From: CAZEFK01 sp964511405
GTDB lineage: Bacteria > Pseudomonadota > Alphaproteobacteria > Elsterales > Elsteraceae
NCBI GenBank assembly: GCA_964511405.1
Contig: CAZEFK010000015.1
Location: 1 to 48,271, forward strand
Reading direction: 5' to 3'
DNA: 48,271 bases
The stretch's first letter is position 1, and every line of letters starts with the position of its first letter. Under the pieces are notes generated by a model that was given only the letters and a program-made list of their open reading frames with translations, was not told the DNA's origin and searched no databases. The position numbers and the translations under genes are program-made. Below are positions 25,830 to 34,492 of the stretch, in pieces.

Positions 25830-27098
25830 ATGATCGACCATGCCCCCGTGGTCGCGCCGCCGCGGCGGCGCGGCGTCCTGGAGACCCTGGGCCCGGGGCT
25901 GGTCACCGGCGCCGCCGATGACGACCCGAGCGGCATCGCCACCTACAGCCAGGTCGGCGCCCAGTTCGGCTATGGCCTGGGCTGGACGATGCTGCTCAGC
26001 TATCCGCTGATGGCGGCGATCCAGGAGATCGCGGCGCGCATCGGCTGCGTCACCGGCTGCGGCATCGCGGCCAACCTGCGCCGGCACTATCCGCCCTGGC
26101 TGCTCCGCGCCTGCGTGCTGCTGCTGCTCACCGCCAATGTCGTCAACCTGGCGGCCGACATCGGTGCCATGGGCAGTGCCCTTCAGCTCCTGATCGGTGG
26201 GCCGGCCCTCGGTTACGCCGCGCTGTTCGGCCTGGCCTGCCTCCTGGCCGAGACCTTCCTCAGCTACGCCCGCTATGCCGGCGTCCTGAAATGGCTGACG
26301 CTCAGCCTGTTCGCCTATGTCGCCACGGTCTTCGCCGCGCATGTCCCGTGGCGCGCGGCGCTGAGCGGCATCCTGGTGCCGTCGCTGCCGGCCGACAGCG
26401 CGACCGCGCTGGTCGCCGTGCTGGGGACCACGATCAGCCCCTATCTGTTCTTCTGGCAATCGGCCCAGGAGGTCGAGGAACGCCTGCGCCGCCATGCCAA
26501 GCCGTTGTGCGTCGCCCCCCGCCAGGCCGGGCCCGAGCTGCGGCGGATCCGGCTGGACACCCTGTTCGGCATGGGCGTCTCGAACCTGATCGGGCTGTTC
26601 ATCATCGTCGCCAGTGCCGCGACGCTGCATGCCCACGGCGTCACCGACATCCAGACCGCGTCCCAGGCGGTCGAGGCGCTGCGTCCGATCGCAGGCGGCT
26701 TCGCCGCCGCGGTGTTTGCAACCGGCATCGTCGGCACCGGCCTGCTGGCGGTTCCGGTGCTGGCCGGATCGGCGGCCTATGCCCTCTGCGAGGCGTTCGG
26801 CTGGCCGCAGGGCCTGGGCCGCCTGCCGCGTCACGCCAAGGCCTTCTACGCGACCATCGCGGTCGCCACCGGGCTGGGCGTGGTCCTCAACGCGCTCGGC
26901 TTCAACCCGATCAAGGCGCTCTACTGGACCGCCGTGCTCAACGGCCTGCTGGCGCCGCCGCTGATGGTGGTCATGATGCTGATGGCTGCCAACCCGCGGG
27001 TCATGGGCCGGCTGACGCTGCCGCCGCTGATCCGCACCGTCGGCTGGCTGGCGACGGCCGCCATGGCGGCGACCGTGGTCGGGCTGGCGGTGACCTGA
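25830..27098 (+). CDS. Nramp-family transporter with atypical metal-site motifs
   Basis: A 422-residue inner-membrane carrier with about 11 hydrophobic segments. The start ATG at 25830 follows CGAGGATCG; the open frame extends 32 codons further upstream without a ribosome site. TM1 reads LVTGAADDDPSGIATYSQVG and the TM6 region TTISPYLFFWQSAQEVEE. Classical Nramp proteins use DPGN in TM1 and a Met-Pro-His motif in TM6 to bind Mn2+ or Fe2+; here they are DPSG and SPY. The metal-selective Met and the His are absent. The protein therefore belongs to a divergent clade, and its substrate should not be assumed to be manganese. Confidence 0.85.
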   Translation: MIDHAPVVAPPRRRGVLETLGPGLVTGAADDDPSGIATYSQVGAQFGYGLGWTMLLSYPLMAAIQEIAARIGCVTGCGIAANLRRHYPPWLLRACVLLLLTANVVNLAADIGAMGSALQLLIGGPALGYAALFGLACLLAETFLSYARYAGVLKWLTLSLFAYVATVFAAHVPWRAALSGILVPSLPADSATALVAVLGTTISPYLFFWQSAQEVEERLRRHAKPLCVAPRQAGPELRRIRLDTLFGMGVSNLIGLFIIVASAATLHAHGVTDIQTASQAVEALRPIAGGFAAAVFATGIVGTGLLAVPVLAGSAAYALCEAFGWPQGLGRLPRHAKAFYATIAVATGLGVVLNALGFNPIKALYWTAVLNGLLAPPLMVVMMLMAANPRVMGRLTLPPLIRTVGWLATAAMAATVVGLAVT

Positions 27099-27172
27099 CC
27101 GGCGCTGGACGGCCTGCCCAAATCCGCCGACACTCGCGCCGAATGGACCGGACGGGCGCGATCGTCGTTGTC

Positions 27173-29077
27173 ATGGGGCGCATGCAGGACGAGGCCGGCG
27201 TCATCGCATCCCAGCTCGCGCTGGCGCTCGACCATCATCAGGCTGGACGGCTGGTCGAGGCCGAGGGCCTCTATCGCCGGATCCTGGCGGTCGCGCCGGA
27301 TCATGCGGACGCCGTGCATTTCGTTGGCGCGATCGCGCTGCAGCGCGGCGACCACGCCGGAGCCGCCGGCTGGATTCGCAAGGCGCTCGAGCTCAATCCG
27401 GGGGCCGCGCCGGCCCACAGCAATCTCGGCCTGGCGTTGTTCCATCTCGGCGAACTGGACGAGGCAGAGGCCTGCTACCGGCGGGCCTTGGGGCTGCAGC
27501 CGAGGTTCAGCGACGCCCGTTGCAACCTGGGCATCCTGCTGCACCGCCGGGGCCAGGTCGCCGAGGCGGTCGAGCAGTTCGAGGCGGCGATGGCGAGCGT
27601 GGCGTACCGCCCGCGCCCCGAGACGACGGCGCCGATGGCCGATGCCTATGGCGCCCTCGCCGACCATCACGATGCCGAGGGCCGCCCCGAGGCGGCGGCG
27701 GCCTGCCGCCGCCGGGCGGCCGCGCTGTGGCAGGACGACCATCAGGGCTGCTTCGATTTCGGCCTGCGCGCCTGGGCGCAGGGACAGACCGATCAGGCGG
27801 CGGCCTGCTTCGAGCGGCTGGCCGAAGCCCGGCCCGATCTGTTCATCGCCCAGTTCAACCTCGGCACGGTGCGGCGGCGCCAGGGACGCCACGCCGAGGC
27901 GATCGCCCATCACCGGCGCGCCCTGGCGACCGAGCCCGACAATGCCGGCGCGCATCACGCCCTTGGGCTCTCGCTGGCGGCGGCCGAGGCCACGGGCGAG
28001 GCGATCGGCTGGTTCGAGCAGGCGGTTGCCCGCAAATCCGGCGAACCCGACTGGCACTTCGACCTGGCGGTCGCGTACCGGGATCTCGGCCGGACCGGCG
28101 AGGCCATGGCCAGCGTGCATCGGGCGCTGACCTTGGATCCGGGGCTGGCGACGGCTCGCAGCCTCCGCGGCACGCTGCTGCTGCAGGATGGCCAGTGGGC
28201 CGCAGGCTTCGCCGATTATGAATGGCGCTGGCGGGTCCAGGACTGGCCGTCCAGGATGCCGTCCTTTCCGCAGCCGCTGTGGCTGGGCGATGCGGACCGG
28301 TCGAAGACCTTGCTCGTCCACACCGAGCAGGGCATGGGCGATACCCTGCAGTTCATCCGCTTCGTCCGGCCTGTGGCCGACCGCGTCAGGCGCGTGATCG
28401 TCACCTGCGACCGCTCGCTGGCGGGGCTGCTCGCGCGGGCCCCCGGTGTCGATCAGGTGGTGCCGGCCGGGGAGCCGCTTCCGGAGTTCGACTGCCACGT
28501 GCCGCTGATGAGCCTTCCCCACCGCCTTGGCGAGGACGTGGCGCTGGATCCGGCGGACGTGCCCTATCTACAGGCGGATCCCGACCGGATCGCCCCGTGG
28601 CGCAAGCGCCTGGGCCGCCGGAAGGGGCTGGCGGCCGGCCTGGTGTGGCGCGGTCAGACAGTGCCGATCCCCAGCCGGTCGATCGACGTCGGCCTGCTGG
28701 CGCCGCTGTTCCGGGTGCCGGGGGTGCGCTGGGTCAGCTTGCAGCCGTCGCTGACCGACGCCGAGCGGGACAGCCTGCCGGCGACGGTCATGGATTGCGG
28801 ACCGTGGCTGACCGACTGGGCCGAAACGGCATCGGCCATGGCCCTGCTCGACCTCGTGGTCGTCGTCGACACCGCGGCGGCGCATCTGGCCGGCGCGCTG
28901 GGGCGGCCGGCCTGGGTCCTGCTCCGGCACAACGCCGACTGGCGCTGGATGCGGGAGCGCGACGACAGCCCCTGGTATCCGACGATGCGCCTGTTCCGCC
29001 AAATCAGGCCGGGCGATTGGCCCGGCGTCGTCGACCGGGTCGCGGCGGAGCTCGGCCGCGCCGCGGCCGCGCGTTAG
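27173..29077 (+). CDS. TPR-repeat protein with C-terminal GT9-like glycosyltransferase domain
   Basis: About 634 residues. The N-terminal ~360 residues are tandem TPR repeats (GLYRRILAVAPDHADAVHFV, HSNLGLALFHLGELDEAEAC, FNLGTVRRRQGRHAEAIAHH). The C-terminal ~270 residues have the GT-B/heptosyltransferase-like pattern LLVHTEQGMGDTLQFIRFVR, LAAGLVWRGQTVPIPSRSID, VVVDTAAAHLAGALGRPAWV and RDDSPWYPTMRLFRQ. Such proteins often modify surface or flagellar proteins or glycans. ATGs at 27143 and 27182 are alternative starts; 27173 is a compromise. It stands alone, with the convergent ThuA gene 6 bases beyond its stop. Confidence 0.82.
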   Translation: MGRMQDEAGVIASQLALALDHHQAGRLVEAEGLYRRILAVAPDHADAVHFVGAIALQRGDHAGAAGWIRKALELNPGAAPAHSNLGLALFHLGELDEAEACYRRALGLQPRFSDARCNLGILLHRRGQVAEAVEQFEAAMASVAYRPRPETTAPMADAYGALADHHDAEGRPEAAAACRRRAAALWQDDHQGCFDFGLRAWAQGQTDQAAACFERLAEARPDLFIAQFNLGTVRRRQGRHAEAIAHHRRALATEPDNAGAHHALGLSLAAAEATGEAIGWFEQAVARKSGEPDWHFDLAVAYRDLGRTGEAMASVHRALTLDPGLATARSLRGTLLLQDGQWAAGFADYEWRWRVQDWPSRMPSFPQPLWLGDADRSKTLLVHTEQGMGDTLQFIRFVRPVADRVRRVIVTCDRSLAGLLARAPGVDQVVPAGEPLPEFDCHVPLMSLPHRLGEDVALDPADVPYLQADPDRIAPWRKRLGRRKGLAAGLVWRGQTVPIPSRSIDVGLLAPLFRVPGVRWVSLQPSLTDAERDSLPATVMDCGPWLTDWAETASAMALLDLVVVVDTAAAHLAGALGRPAWVLLRHNADWRWMRERDDSPWYPTMRLFRQIRPGDWPGVVDRVAAELGRAAAAR

Positions 29078-29083
29078 CGGCTC

Positions 29084-29725
29084 TCAGCGCGCCGCCCAGG
29101 CCATGCCGCGGGCCAGGATGGTCGCCATCTGCGGCACCTCGAACTCGCGGGCGACATGGCCGAGGGCGCTGTAGAAGACGCGGCCCTGGCCGTGGCGACG
29201 CTTCCACACCACCGGGCAGACATGGCCAGCGACCCAGCTGCAGTGCTCGCCGGTGAACCGCGTGGTCGCCAACACCTCGTTGTTGGGGTCGACATGCATG
29301 TAATACTGCTCGGAGCGGTAGGCGAAGTCGCCGATGCCGGCCATGATCGGGTCGTCGGGCCGGGTGATGTTGACCGTGAAGTCGATGATGTTGCCGGGAT
29401 GGGCCACCCATTGCCCGCCGACCATGAACTGGTAGCGGACCTCGGCGCGGAAGGCGTCGCCCATGCCGCCATGGAACCCGGCCAGGCCGACGCCCGACTC
29501 GACCGCCTGGGTCAGGTTGTCCAGCTCCTCCTTCTCGATCGTCGACATGGTCACGATCGGCACGATCAGGCTCAGGGCCTTGAGGCCCGGGTCGGCGAAG
29601 GCCTCGGTGGTGTTCTCGACGAACACTTCGAAGCCCTGGTCGCGCAGCATCGTGGCGACGATGCCGGCGCACTGCTCGGGCTCGTGGCCCTTCCAGCCGC
29701 CCCAGACGATCAGCGCTTGTTTCAT
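29084..29725 (-). CDS. thuA: ThuA-like domain protein
   Basis: A 213-residue class I glutamine-amidotransferase-like protein of the ThuA family, linked to uptake and oxidation of trehalose or related disaccharides in rhizobia. Features: MKQALIVWGGWKGHEPEQCA at the start, GVGLAGFHGGMGDAF near residue 80, VGGQWVAHPGNIIDF, and GHVCPVVWKRRHGQGRVFYS, LGHVAREFEVPQM toward the end. GGAG lies 8 bases before the ATG. It is last in a four-gene operon after the Gfo/Idh gene, the pairing seen in rhizobial thuAB. The exact sugar is not certain, so the symbol is used for the family. Confidence 0.82.
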   Translation of the reverse strand: MKQALIVWGGWKGHEPEQCAGIVATMLRDQGFEVFVENTTEAFADPGLKALSLIVPIVTMSTIEKEELDNLTQAVESGVGLAGFHGGMGDAFRAEVRYQFMVGGQWVAHPGNIIDFTVNITRPDDPIMAGIGDFAYRSEQYYMHVDPNNEVLATTRFTGEHCSWVAGHVCPVVWKRRHGQGRVFYSALGHVAREFEVPQMATILARGMAWAAR

Positions 29726-29736
29726 GGTGGTCTCCG

Positions 29737-30831
29737 TTAGTCGAACCGGCCGTCCTGGCCGGTCGGCAGGGGGGCGGGGCGGTCGCAGCGGCTGTGCACG
29801 GCGACGGTGGCGCGCTCGGCCGCGGCGCGGAAGAAGGCTTCCATGACCTCGAGCACATGATAGGCGAGATCGCCGCTGCAGCGGTGCGGGCGGCCCCGGC
29901 GGATGGCGTGGGCCAGGTCGGCGACGCCGATCATGCGGTAATTGGCGTCGGCGAAGCCGTGGCTCAGGGGCGCCTCGGCCCAGTCGTCGCGGCCGCGGGC
30001 AATCTCGACAGTGCCGCCAAACTTGTTGGGATCGGGCACCAGCATCGAGCCTTCGGTGCCGTACAGCTCCATGGGCGTGTGCCGGTGCTTCCAGACGTCG
30101 AAGCTGGTGGTGATCGAGACCACCGCACCCGACACGAAGCGCAGCAATCCCGCGACATGGGTCGGGGTCTCGACCCGGATCGTCTCGCCTTTGCGCGGTT
30201 CGCTGGCGACCGTGCGCTCGGCGAAGCCGGTCTCGGCGATGCCGGCCACGCTCTCGACCGGCCCCAGCAGCTGCACCAGGTTGGTCAGGTAGTAGGGGCC
30301 CATGTCGAGCATCGGTCCGCCGCCCGCGGCGTAGTAGAAGCCCGGGTTGGGATGCCAGTGCTCGTGGCCGTGGTTCATCATGAACGCGGTGCCCGACAGC
30401 ACCCGGCCGATGGCGCCGGCGTCGAGTTGGGCCCGGGCCGTCTGGTGGGCGCCGCCCAGGAAGGTGTCGGGCGCGCAGCCCACGCGTACGCCGGCGGCGC
30501 GAGCGGCATCGAGCAGGCGCGCGGCCTCGGCGGCGGTGGTGCCGAGCGGCTTCTCGCAATGGACATGCTTGCCGGCCGCGACCGCGGCGAGCCCGACCGG
30601 CACATGGGCCTGGGGCACGGTCAGGTTGACCACGACCTCGATGTCGGGATCGGCCAGCAGCCGGTCGACGCTCATCGCCGCCAGGCCGTACTCGTCGGCC
30701 TTGGCCCGGGCGGCGGCCGGGTCGAGGTCGGCGCAGGCCTTGACCGTCAGGATCGGGAAGTGGCGGGCCGCGGTGAGGTAGGCGCCGCTGATCTTGCCGC
30801 AGCCGATGATGCCGATGGTGACAGGGTCCAT
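29737..30831 (-). CDS. Gfo/Idh/MocA-family sugar dehydrogenase (ThuB-like)
   Basis: A 364-residue NAD(P)-dependent oxidoreductase. The Rossmann motif GIIGCGKISGAYL is at residues 7-19, the catalytic region GKHVHCEKPLGTTAAEAARL at ~88-107, and the C-terminal substrate domain contains GGGPMLDMGPYYLTNLVQLL. It has the usual family length. It lies 11 bases upstream of thuA and 12 bases after the ROK repressor gene, so it is part of the sugar operon. It probably oxidises the imported sugar or a derivative at C3. Confidence 0.88.
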   Translation of the reverse strand: MDPVTIGIIGCGKISGAYLTAARHFPILTVKACADLDPAAARAKADEYGLAAMSVDRLLADPDIEVVVNLTVPQAHVPVGLAAVAAGKHVHCEKPLGTTAAEAARLLDAARAAGVRVGCAPDTFLGGAHQTARAQLDAGAIGRVLSGTAFMMNHGHEHWHPNPGFYYAAGGGPMLDMGPYYLTNLVQLLGPVESVAGIAETGFAERTVASEPRKGETIRVETPTHVAGLLRFVSGAVVSITTSFDVWKHRHTPMELYGTEGSMLVPDPNKFGGTVEIARGRDDWAEAPLSHGFADANYRMIGVADLAHAIRRGRPHRCSGDLAYHVLEVMEAFFRAAAERATVAVHSRCDRPAPLPTGQDGRFD

Positions 30832-30843
30832 GGGAAAACCTCT

Positions 30844-32046
30844 TTAGAGCCAGGGCGCCTCGTAGATCCGGCGCAGCACGAGGGTGGCGGCGCCGCGTGC
30901 CCAGACCTCGTCGCCCCAGGGGTGGAACATGACCTCGGTGGCCTCGCGCAGGGTCGGCAGGACATGGCGGTCGATCGCCTGCAGCAGCGGCGCCTGCAGC
31001 AGGACGCCGGCGCGCAGGCCCTCGCCCGAGATGATCACGCGCGGCGGGTTGAGCATGGTGACGACGTTGGCGATGGCCAGGCCCAGCACGTGGCCGGTGC
31101 GCTCGAACAGCCGAACCAGGTCCGGCTCGCCGGCGAGCGCGCGCCGGGTGATCTCGGCGATCACCTGGTTGGCGGCCAGATCGTCGCCGGCCTCGGGCAG
31201 GGCCGTCACCCGGCGCGCCTCGCGGATGAGCGCGCTGTCGGAGGCATAGGCGTCCAGGCAACCGCGCTGGCCGCAGCGGCACAAGGGGCCATCGGGGTCG
31301 ATCTTGACGTGGCCGAACTCGGCGCCGATGCCGTGGGCGCCGCGGTGCAGCTGGCCGTTGGCGAACAGCCCCATGCCGACCGAGTGCTCGATGGTGACGA
31401 CCACGAAGCTGTCGAGCCCCTGGGCCTTGCCGAACCAGTGCTCGGCCAGGGTGACCAGGTTGGCGTCGTTCTCGACCTGGGTGGGCATGCCCAGGCGCTG
31501 CTGCATCAGCTGGGCGAAGGGCACCGGGCCGGCGCCGAAGATCGGGCTCCAATGGCAGATCCCGGCGACGCCGTCGACGAAGCCGGGCAGGCCGATGCCG
31601 ATGCCGCTGATGTCGGTGGGTCTCAGCCCGGCATCGGCCACGCATTGGCGGATGCCATCCTCGACCAGGTCGGCGATAACCTCGGGCGGCTGGCGGCTGG
31701 TGCGCACCGGCAGCACCAGCGACCGCACCACGTCGGCGCGGAAGTCGGTCACGGAGATGCTGATCCGGTGCGCCGACAGCTTGACCCCGACCACATGGTA
31801 GGCGGCGGCGTTGAGCGCCAGCATCACCCGCGGCCGGCCCCGGGTCGCGGCGTCGGCCGGCTCGACATGGCGGACATGGACGACACCCGATTCGATCAGG
31901 GCGCCGGTGATCGCCGACACGGTGGCGCGGCTGAGCTCGATCCGGTCGGCGATCTCGGTCCGGCTGATCGGGCCGTGGCGGCGGATGGCGTCGATCACGT
32001 GGAAGCGGTTGATCGCCCGCATCAGCTCCGGGTCGGCGGTCTTCAT
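30844..32046 (-). CDS. ROK-family transcriptional repressor
   Basis: A 400-residue NagC/XylR-type regulator. The N-terminal winged helix (MRAINRFHVIDAIRRHGPIS, RTEIADRIELSRATVSAITG) precedes a sugar-kinase-like effector domain with GIGIGLPGFVDG, PTQVENDANLVTLAEHWFG and the zinc site CRCGQRGCLDAYAS. The ATP-binding kinase loop is degenerate, as in regulators. It lies 15 bases after the binding-protein gene in the same operon. It probably represses both divergent arms of the importer through the AT-armed site at 33350-33370 and is released by the imported sugar. Confidence 0.9.
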   Translation of the reverse strand: MKTADPELMRAINRFHVIDAIRRHGPISRTEIADRIELSRATVSAITGALIESGVVHVRHVEPADAATRGRPRVMLALNAAAYHVVGVKLSAHRISISVTDFRADVVRSLVLPVRTSRQPPEVIADLVEDGIRQCVADAGLRPTDISGIGIGLPGFVDGVAGICHWSPIFGAGPVPFAQLMQQRLGMPTQVENDANLVTLAEHWFGKAQGLDSFVVVTIEHSVGMGLFANGQLHRGAHGIGAEFGHVKIDPDGPLCRCGQRGCLDAYASDSALIREARRVTALPEAGDDLAANQVIAEITRRALAGEPDLVRLFERTGHVLGLAIANVVTMLNPPRVIISGEGLRAGVLLQAPLLQAIDRHVLPTLREATEVMFHPWGDEVWARGAATLVLRRIYEAPWL

Positions 32047-32061
32047 CGCGGGCGATCGGTC

Positions 32062-33318
32062 CTACTGTTCCATCGACCAGGCGTCCTGGATCGCCTGGCC
32101 GACTTGGGCCGGCGTGATCTTGCCGGCGGCCAGGTCCGCCGAGGTGTCGTTGACCACACGGCCGACCGACGGCCCCAGCATCTGGTCATAGAAGTTCTGG
32201 ATGTACTTCGCCTTGCTCAGGTTGAGCGCGATCTGCTTGAAGACCGGGTTCGCCATGCCGGCCTCGGCGCCCTTCGCCACCGGGATGAAGAAGCCGCGCT
32301 TGGCGGCCTCGGACTGGTTCTCGAGGTTGGTGAAGTAGTTCAGGAAATCGACGGCCTCGGGCGGCGCGCCCTTGGTCACCAGGTAGCCGTTGATGCCCGA
32401 GATGGTGTCCTCGGGGTCGCCCTTGCCGCCCTTGACCAGCGGGAAGGTGGTGTAGGCGAGGTCGTCGCCCAGGCCCTTCTTGCTGACGCTCTCGGTGCGC
32501 TGGGTGTTGTAGGCCCAGTTGCCCATCAGGTGGAAGGCGGCGTTGCCGTCCCCGAAATAGCCCGAGGCCTGGGGCTCGGAGAAGCCCAGGAAGCCCTTCT
32601 GGAACGGGTCGAGGTCGATCAGCCGCTTGAACTCCTGGGCGGTCTTCAGGTAGTCGGGGCCGTCGAAACCGGGGCCCTGGCGGCTGTAGGCCGAGTCGAA
32701 GGCGGCCTTGCCGCCGATGCGCACGGCCAGGCATTCCCAGAACATGTTGAGCGGCCACTTGTCGGCGCCGCCCGCCGAGATCGGCACGATGCCGGCGGCC
32801 TTGATCGTCTTGACCGCGTTCAGGAAGCCGTCCCAGTCGGAGAGATCCTCGGGCTTGACGCCGGCCTTGGCGATCACGGCCTTGTTGTAGAACAGCCCGA
32901 CCTGGCTGACGTTCATCGGCGCGCCGTAGACCTTGCCCTTGTAGGTCATCGCCGCCACGGCGGCGGGGCTGTAGCGGCCCGCCCAGTCGGCGGTCATGCG
33001 GGCGGTGATGTCCTGCAGCACGCCGGCCTCGGCCTGGGCGAAGAACACGCCGCCGCTCCAGGTATAGATCAGGTTCGGCCGGTCGTTCGACTGCAGCGCG
33101 GTGGTCAGCTTGGCCTTGTAGGCCTCGCCGGCGATCGGCTGGACGTCGATGCGGACACCCGGATGGCCCTGCTCGTAGGCGTGGGCGACATCCTTCATCC
33201 ATTGGGTCTGGGCCGGCGTGCTGTCGTTGATCATCCAGCGGACGACCGTCTCGGCGGCGGCCAGGCGGGGGGCCAGGGCCACGGCGGCGATCAGGCCCGC
33301 GACGGCGAGTTTGGGCAT
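32062..33318 (-). CDS. Sugar ABC transporter substrate-binding protein
   Basis: A 418-residue periplasmic binding protein of the family 1 (MalE/UgpB-like) type. The signal peptide is MPKLAVAGLIAAVALAPRLA with cleavage near AAAE. The mature protein begins TVVRWMINDSTPAQTQW and includes GKVYGAPMNVSQVGLFYNKA and GNAAFHLMGNWAYN. The open frame runs upstream to 33534, but ATG 33318 has GGAGGACCCGCC before it and the signal peptide right after. It is first gene of the minus-strand arm; its two permeases are transcribed in the other direction. The sugar is not identified. Confidence 0.9.
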   Translation of the reverse strand: MPKLAVAGLIAAVALAPRLAAAETVVRWMINDSTPAQTQWMKDVAHAYEQGHPGVRIDVQPIAGEAYKAKLTTALQSNDRPNLIYTWSGGVFFAQAEAGVLQDITARMTADWAGRYSPAAVAAMTYKGKVYGAPMNVSQVGLFYNKAVIAKAGVKPEDLSDWDGFLNAVKTIKAAGIVPISAGGADKWPLNMFWECLAVRIGGKAAFDSAYSRQGPGFDGPDYLKTAQEFKRLIDLDPFQKGFLGFSEPQASGYFGDGNAAFHLMGNWAYNTQRTESVSKKGLGDDLAYTTFPLVKGGKGDPEDTISGINGYLVTKGAPPEAVDFLNYFTNLENQSEAAKRGFFIPVAKGAEAGMANPVFKQIALNLSKAKYIQNFYDQMLGPSVGRVVNDTSADLAAGKITPAQVGQAIQDAWSMEQ

Positions 33319-33349
33319 GGCGGGTCCTCCCTTGGGTATCGGTCGATTA

Positions 33350-33370
33350 ATTTTGTGACACGAAGAAAAT
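33350..33370. promoter_or_regulatory. Candidate ROK-repressor operator
   Basis: ATTTT-(11 bases)-AAAAT, an inverted repeat with AT-only arms in a GC-rich divergent promoter region, 32 bases upstream of the binding-protein start. NagC/Mlc-type ROK repressors recognise AT-rich arms separated by about this spacing. Assignment to the ROK protein at 30844-32046 is inference. Confidence 0.45.
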
Positions 33371-33455
33371 GGCGGTGCGGCCGCGGCCGTGTCAAGCGGG
33401 ACGGTTGACAGCCCCCCGCATCCCCGCTCATTAGTTCGGAGGAAAAACAAAACGC

Positions 33456-33483
33456 GGGGGGAGCCCGATGGCGGGCTCCCCCC
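33456..33483 (+). promoter_or_regulatory. Perfect 12-bp hairpin in the permease leader
   Basis: GGGGGGAGCCCG and CGGGCTCCCCCC are exact inverted copies around the loop ATGG. This is a very stable hairpin 50 bases before the permease start, without a following U-tract. It may be an attenuator, an RNA-stability element or a repeat. Confidence 0.55.
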
Positions 33484-33496
33484 ACCATTGATGGAA

Positions 33497-33519
33497 GGAA
33501 ATGCGCAGAGCGCATTTCC
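33497..33519 (+). promoter_or_regulatory. Perfect 10-bp hairpin next to the permease ribosome site
   Basis: GGAAATGCGC and GCGCATTTCC pair exactly around the loop AGA. It ends just before the ribosome site GGGGAGGAC (33521-33529), so it could protect the mRNA 5' region or modulate initiation. Confidence 0.55.
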
Positions 33520-33532
33520 TGGGGAGGACGGC

Positions 33533-34492
33533 ATGGCCCTGGTCAGCCCCGAGATGGCCTCCGGACCGCGGATCGCGGCCCGGCCGGCGCGGCGCGGCGC
33601 CCGCTGGGCCGGCCTGCGCGACGGCCGCTACGCCACCGCCGCGCTGTTCCTGGTGCCGGCCCTGACGCTGTTCACGCTGTTCGTCATGCTGCCAATGGCC
33701 GAGGCGGGCTACTACAGCCTGTTCAAGTGGAACGGCTTCGGCGACCTCTCCCACTATGTCGGGCTGCGCAATTACTGGCTGCTCGCGCGCAACCGGGTGT
33801 TCCTGTCGGCGATCGGCAACACCGGGCTGGTCGTTGCCGTGTCGCTTCTGGTCCAGCTGCCGCTGGCGCTGGCCATGGCGCTGCTGCTGGCCGGCCGGCT
33901 GCCGGGGCGGGTGCTGTTCCGCACCGTCTTCTTCCTGCCCTATATCCTGGCCGAGGTCGCCTCGGGCATGATCTGGCGCTTCGCCTTCGACGGCAACTAC
34001 GGCTTGGTCGCCGGGATCTGGCGGTGGTTCGGCGCCGAGCCGCCGTTCGTGCTGGCCGACCAGACCTGGGCGATCTACGCGATCATGGTCGTGGTGGTGT
34101 GGAAATATTTCGGCTTCCACATGATGATCTATATCGCCGGTCTGCAGGACATCCCGAAAGAGACGATCGAAGCCGCCCGGATCGATGGCGCCACGCCGCG
34201 GCAGGTGCTGTGGTACGTGGTGCTGCCGGCGCTGCTGCCGACCATCCGGGTCTCGGTGTTCTTCGCCGTGGTCGGCTCGCTGCAGCTGTTCGACTTGGTG
34301 ATCCCGCTGACCGGCGGCGGCCCGTCCAACAGCAGCCACACCGTGGTCAGCTTCCTCTACAGCTTCGGGATCACGCGCATGGACATCGGCTTCGGCAGCG
34401 CGGTCGGCGTGGTGCTGTTCCTGGTCTCGGTGCTGTTCACCGTCGCCTACAAGACGACGCTGATGCGGCCCGAGCGGGGGGCGGCGCGATGA
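33533..34492 (+). CDS. Sugar ABC transporter permease (MalF/UgpA-like)
   Basis: A 319-residue inner-membrane protein with about six hydrophobic segments. The EAA loop that contacts the ATPase is ETIEAARIDGATPRQVLWYV (~residues 217-236). TM1 (ALFLVPALTLFTLFVMLPMA) is near residue 40. ATG 33533 follows GGGGAGGACGGC; the longer frame upstream crosses two hairpins and is not used. Its TGA overlaps the next permease start by 4 bases (ATGA). It works with the divergently encoded binding protein; no ATPase gene is nearby, so a shared MsmK/MalK-type ATPase elsewhere is needed. Confidence 0.9.
   Translation: MALVSPEMASGPRIAARPARRGARWAGLRDGRYATAALFLVPALTLFTLFVMLPMAEAGYYSLFKWNGFGDLSHYVGLRNYWLLARNRVFLSAIGNTGLVVAVSLLVQLPLALAMALLLAGRLPGRVLFRTVFFLPYILAEVASGMIWRFAFDGNYGLVAGIWRWFGAEPPFVLADQTWAIYAIMVVVVWKYFGFHMMIYIAGLQDIPKETIEAARIDGATPRQVLWYVVLPALLPTIRVSVFFAVVGSLQLFDLVIPLTGGGPSNSSHTVVSFLYSFGITRMDIGFGSAVGVVLFLVSVLFTVAYKTTLMRPERGAAR

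Noticed and set aside
29794..33408. Very long open frame (1204 codons) on the plus strand
   Set aside because: It is antisense to ThuA, Gfo/Idh, ROK and binding-protein genes, has no family motifs, and is rich in His/Asp/Gly/Arg, as expected for a GC-rich shadow frame.
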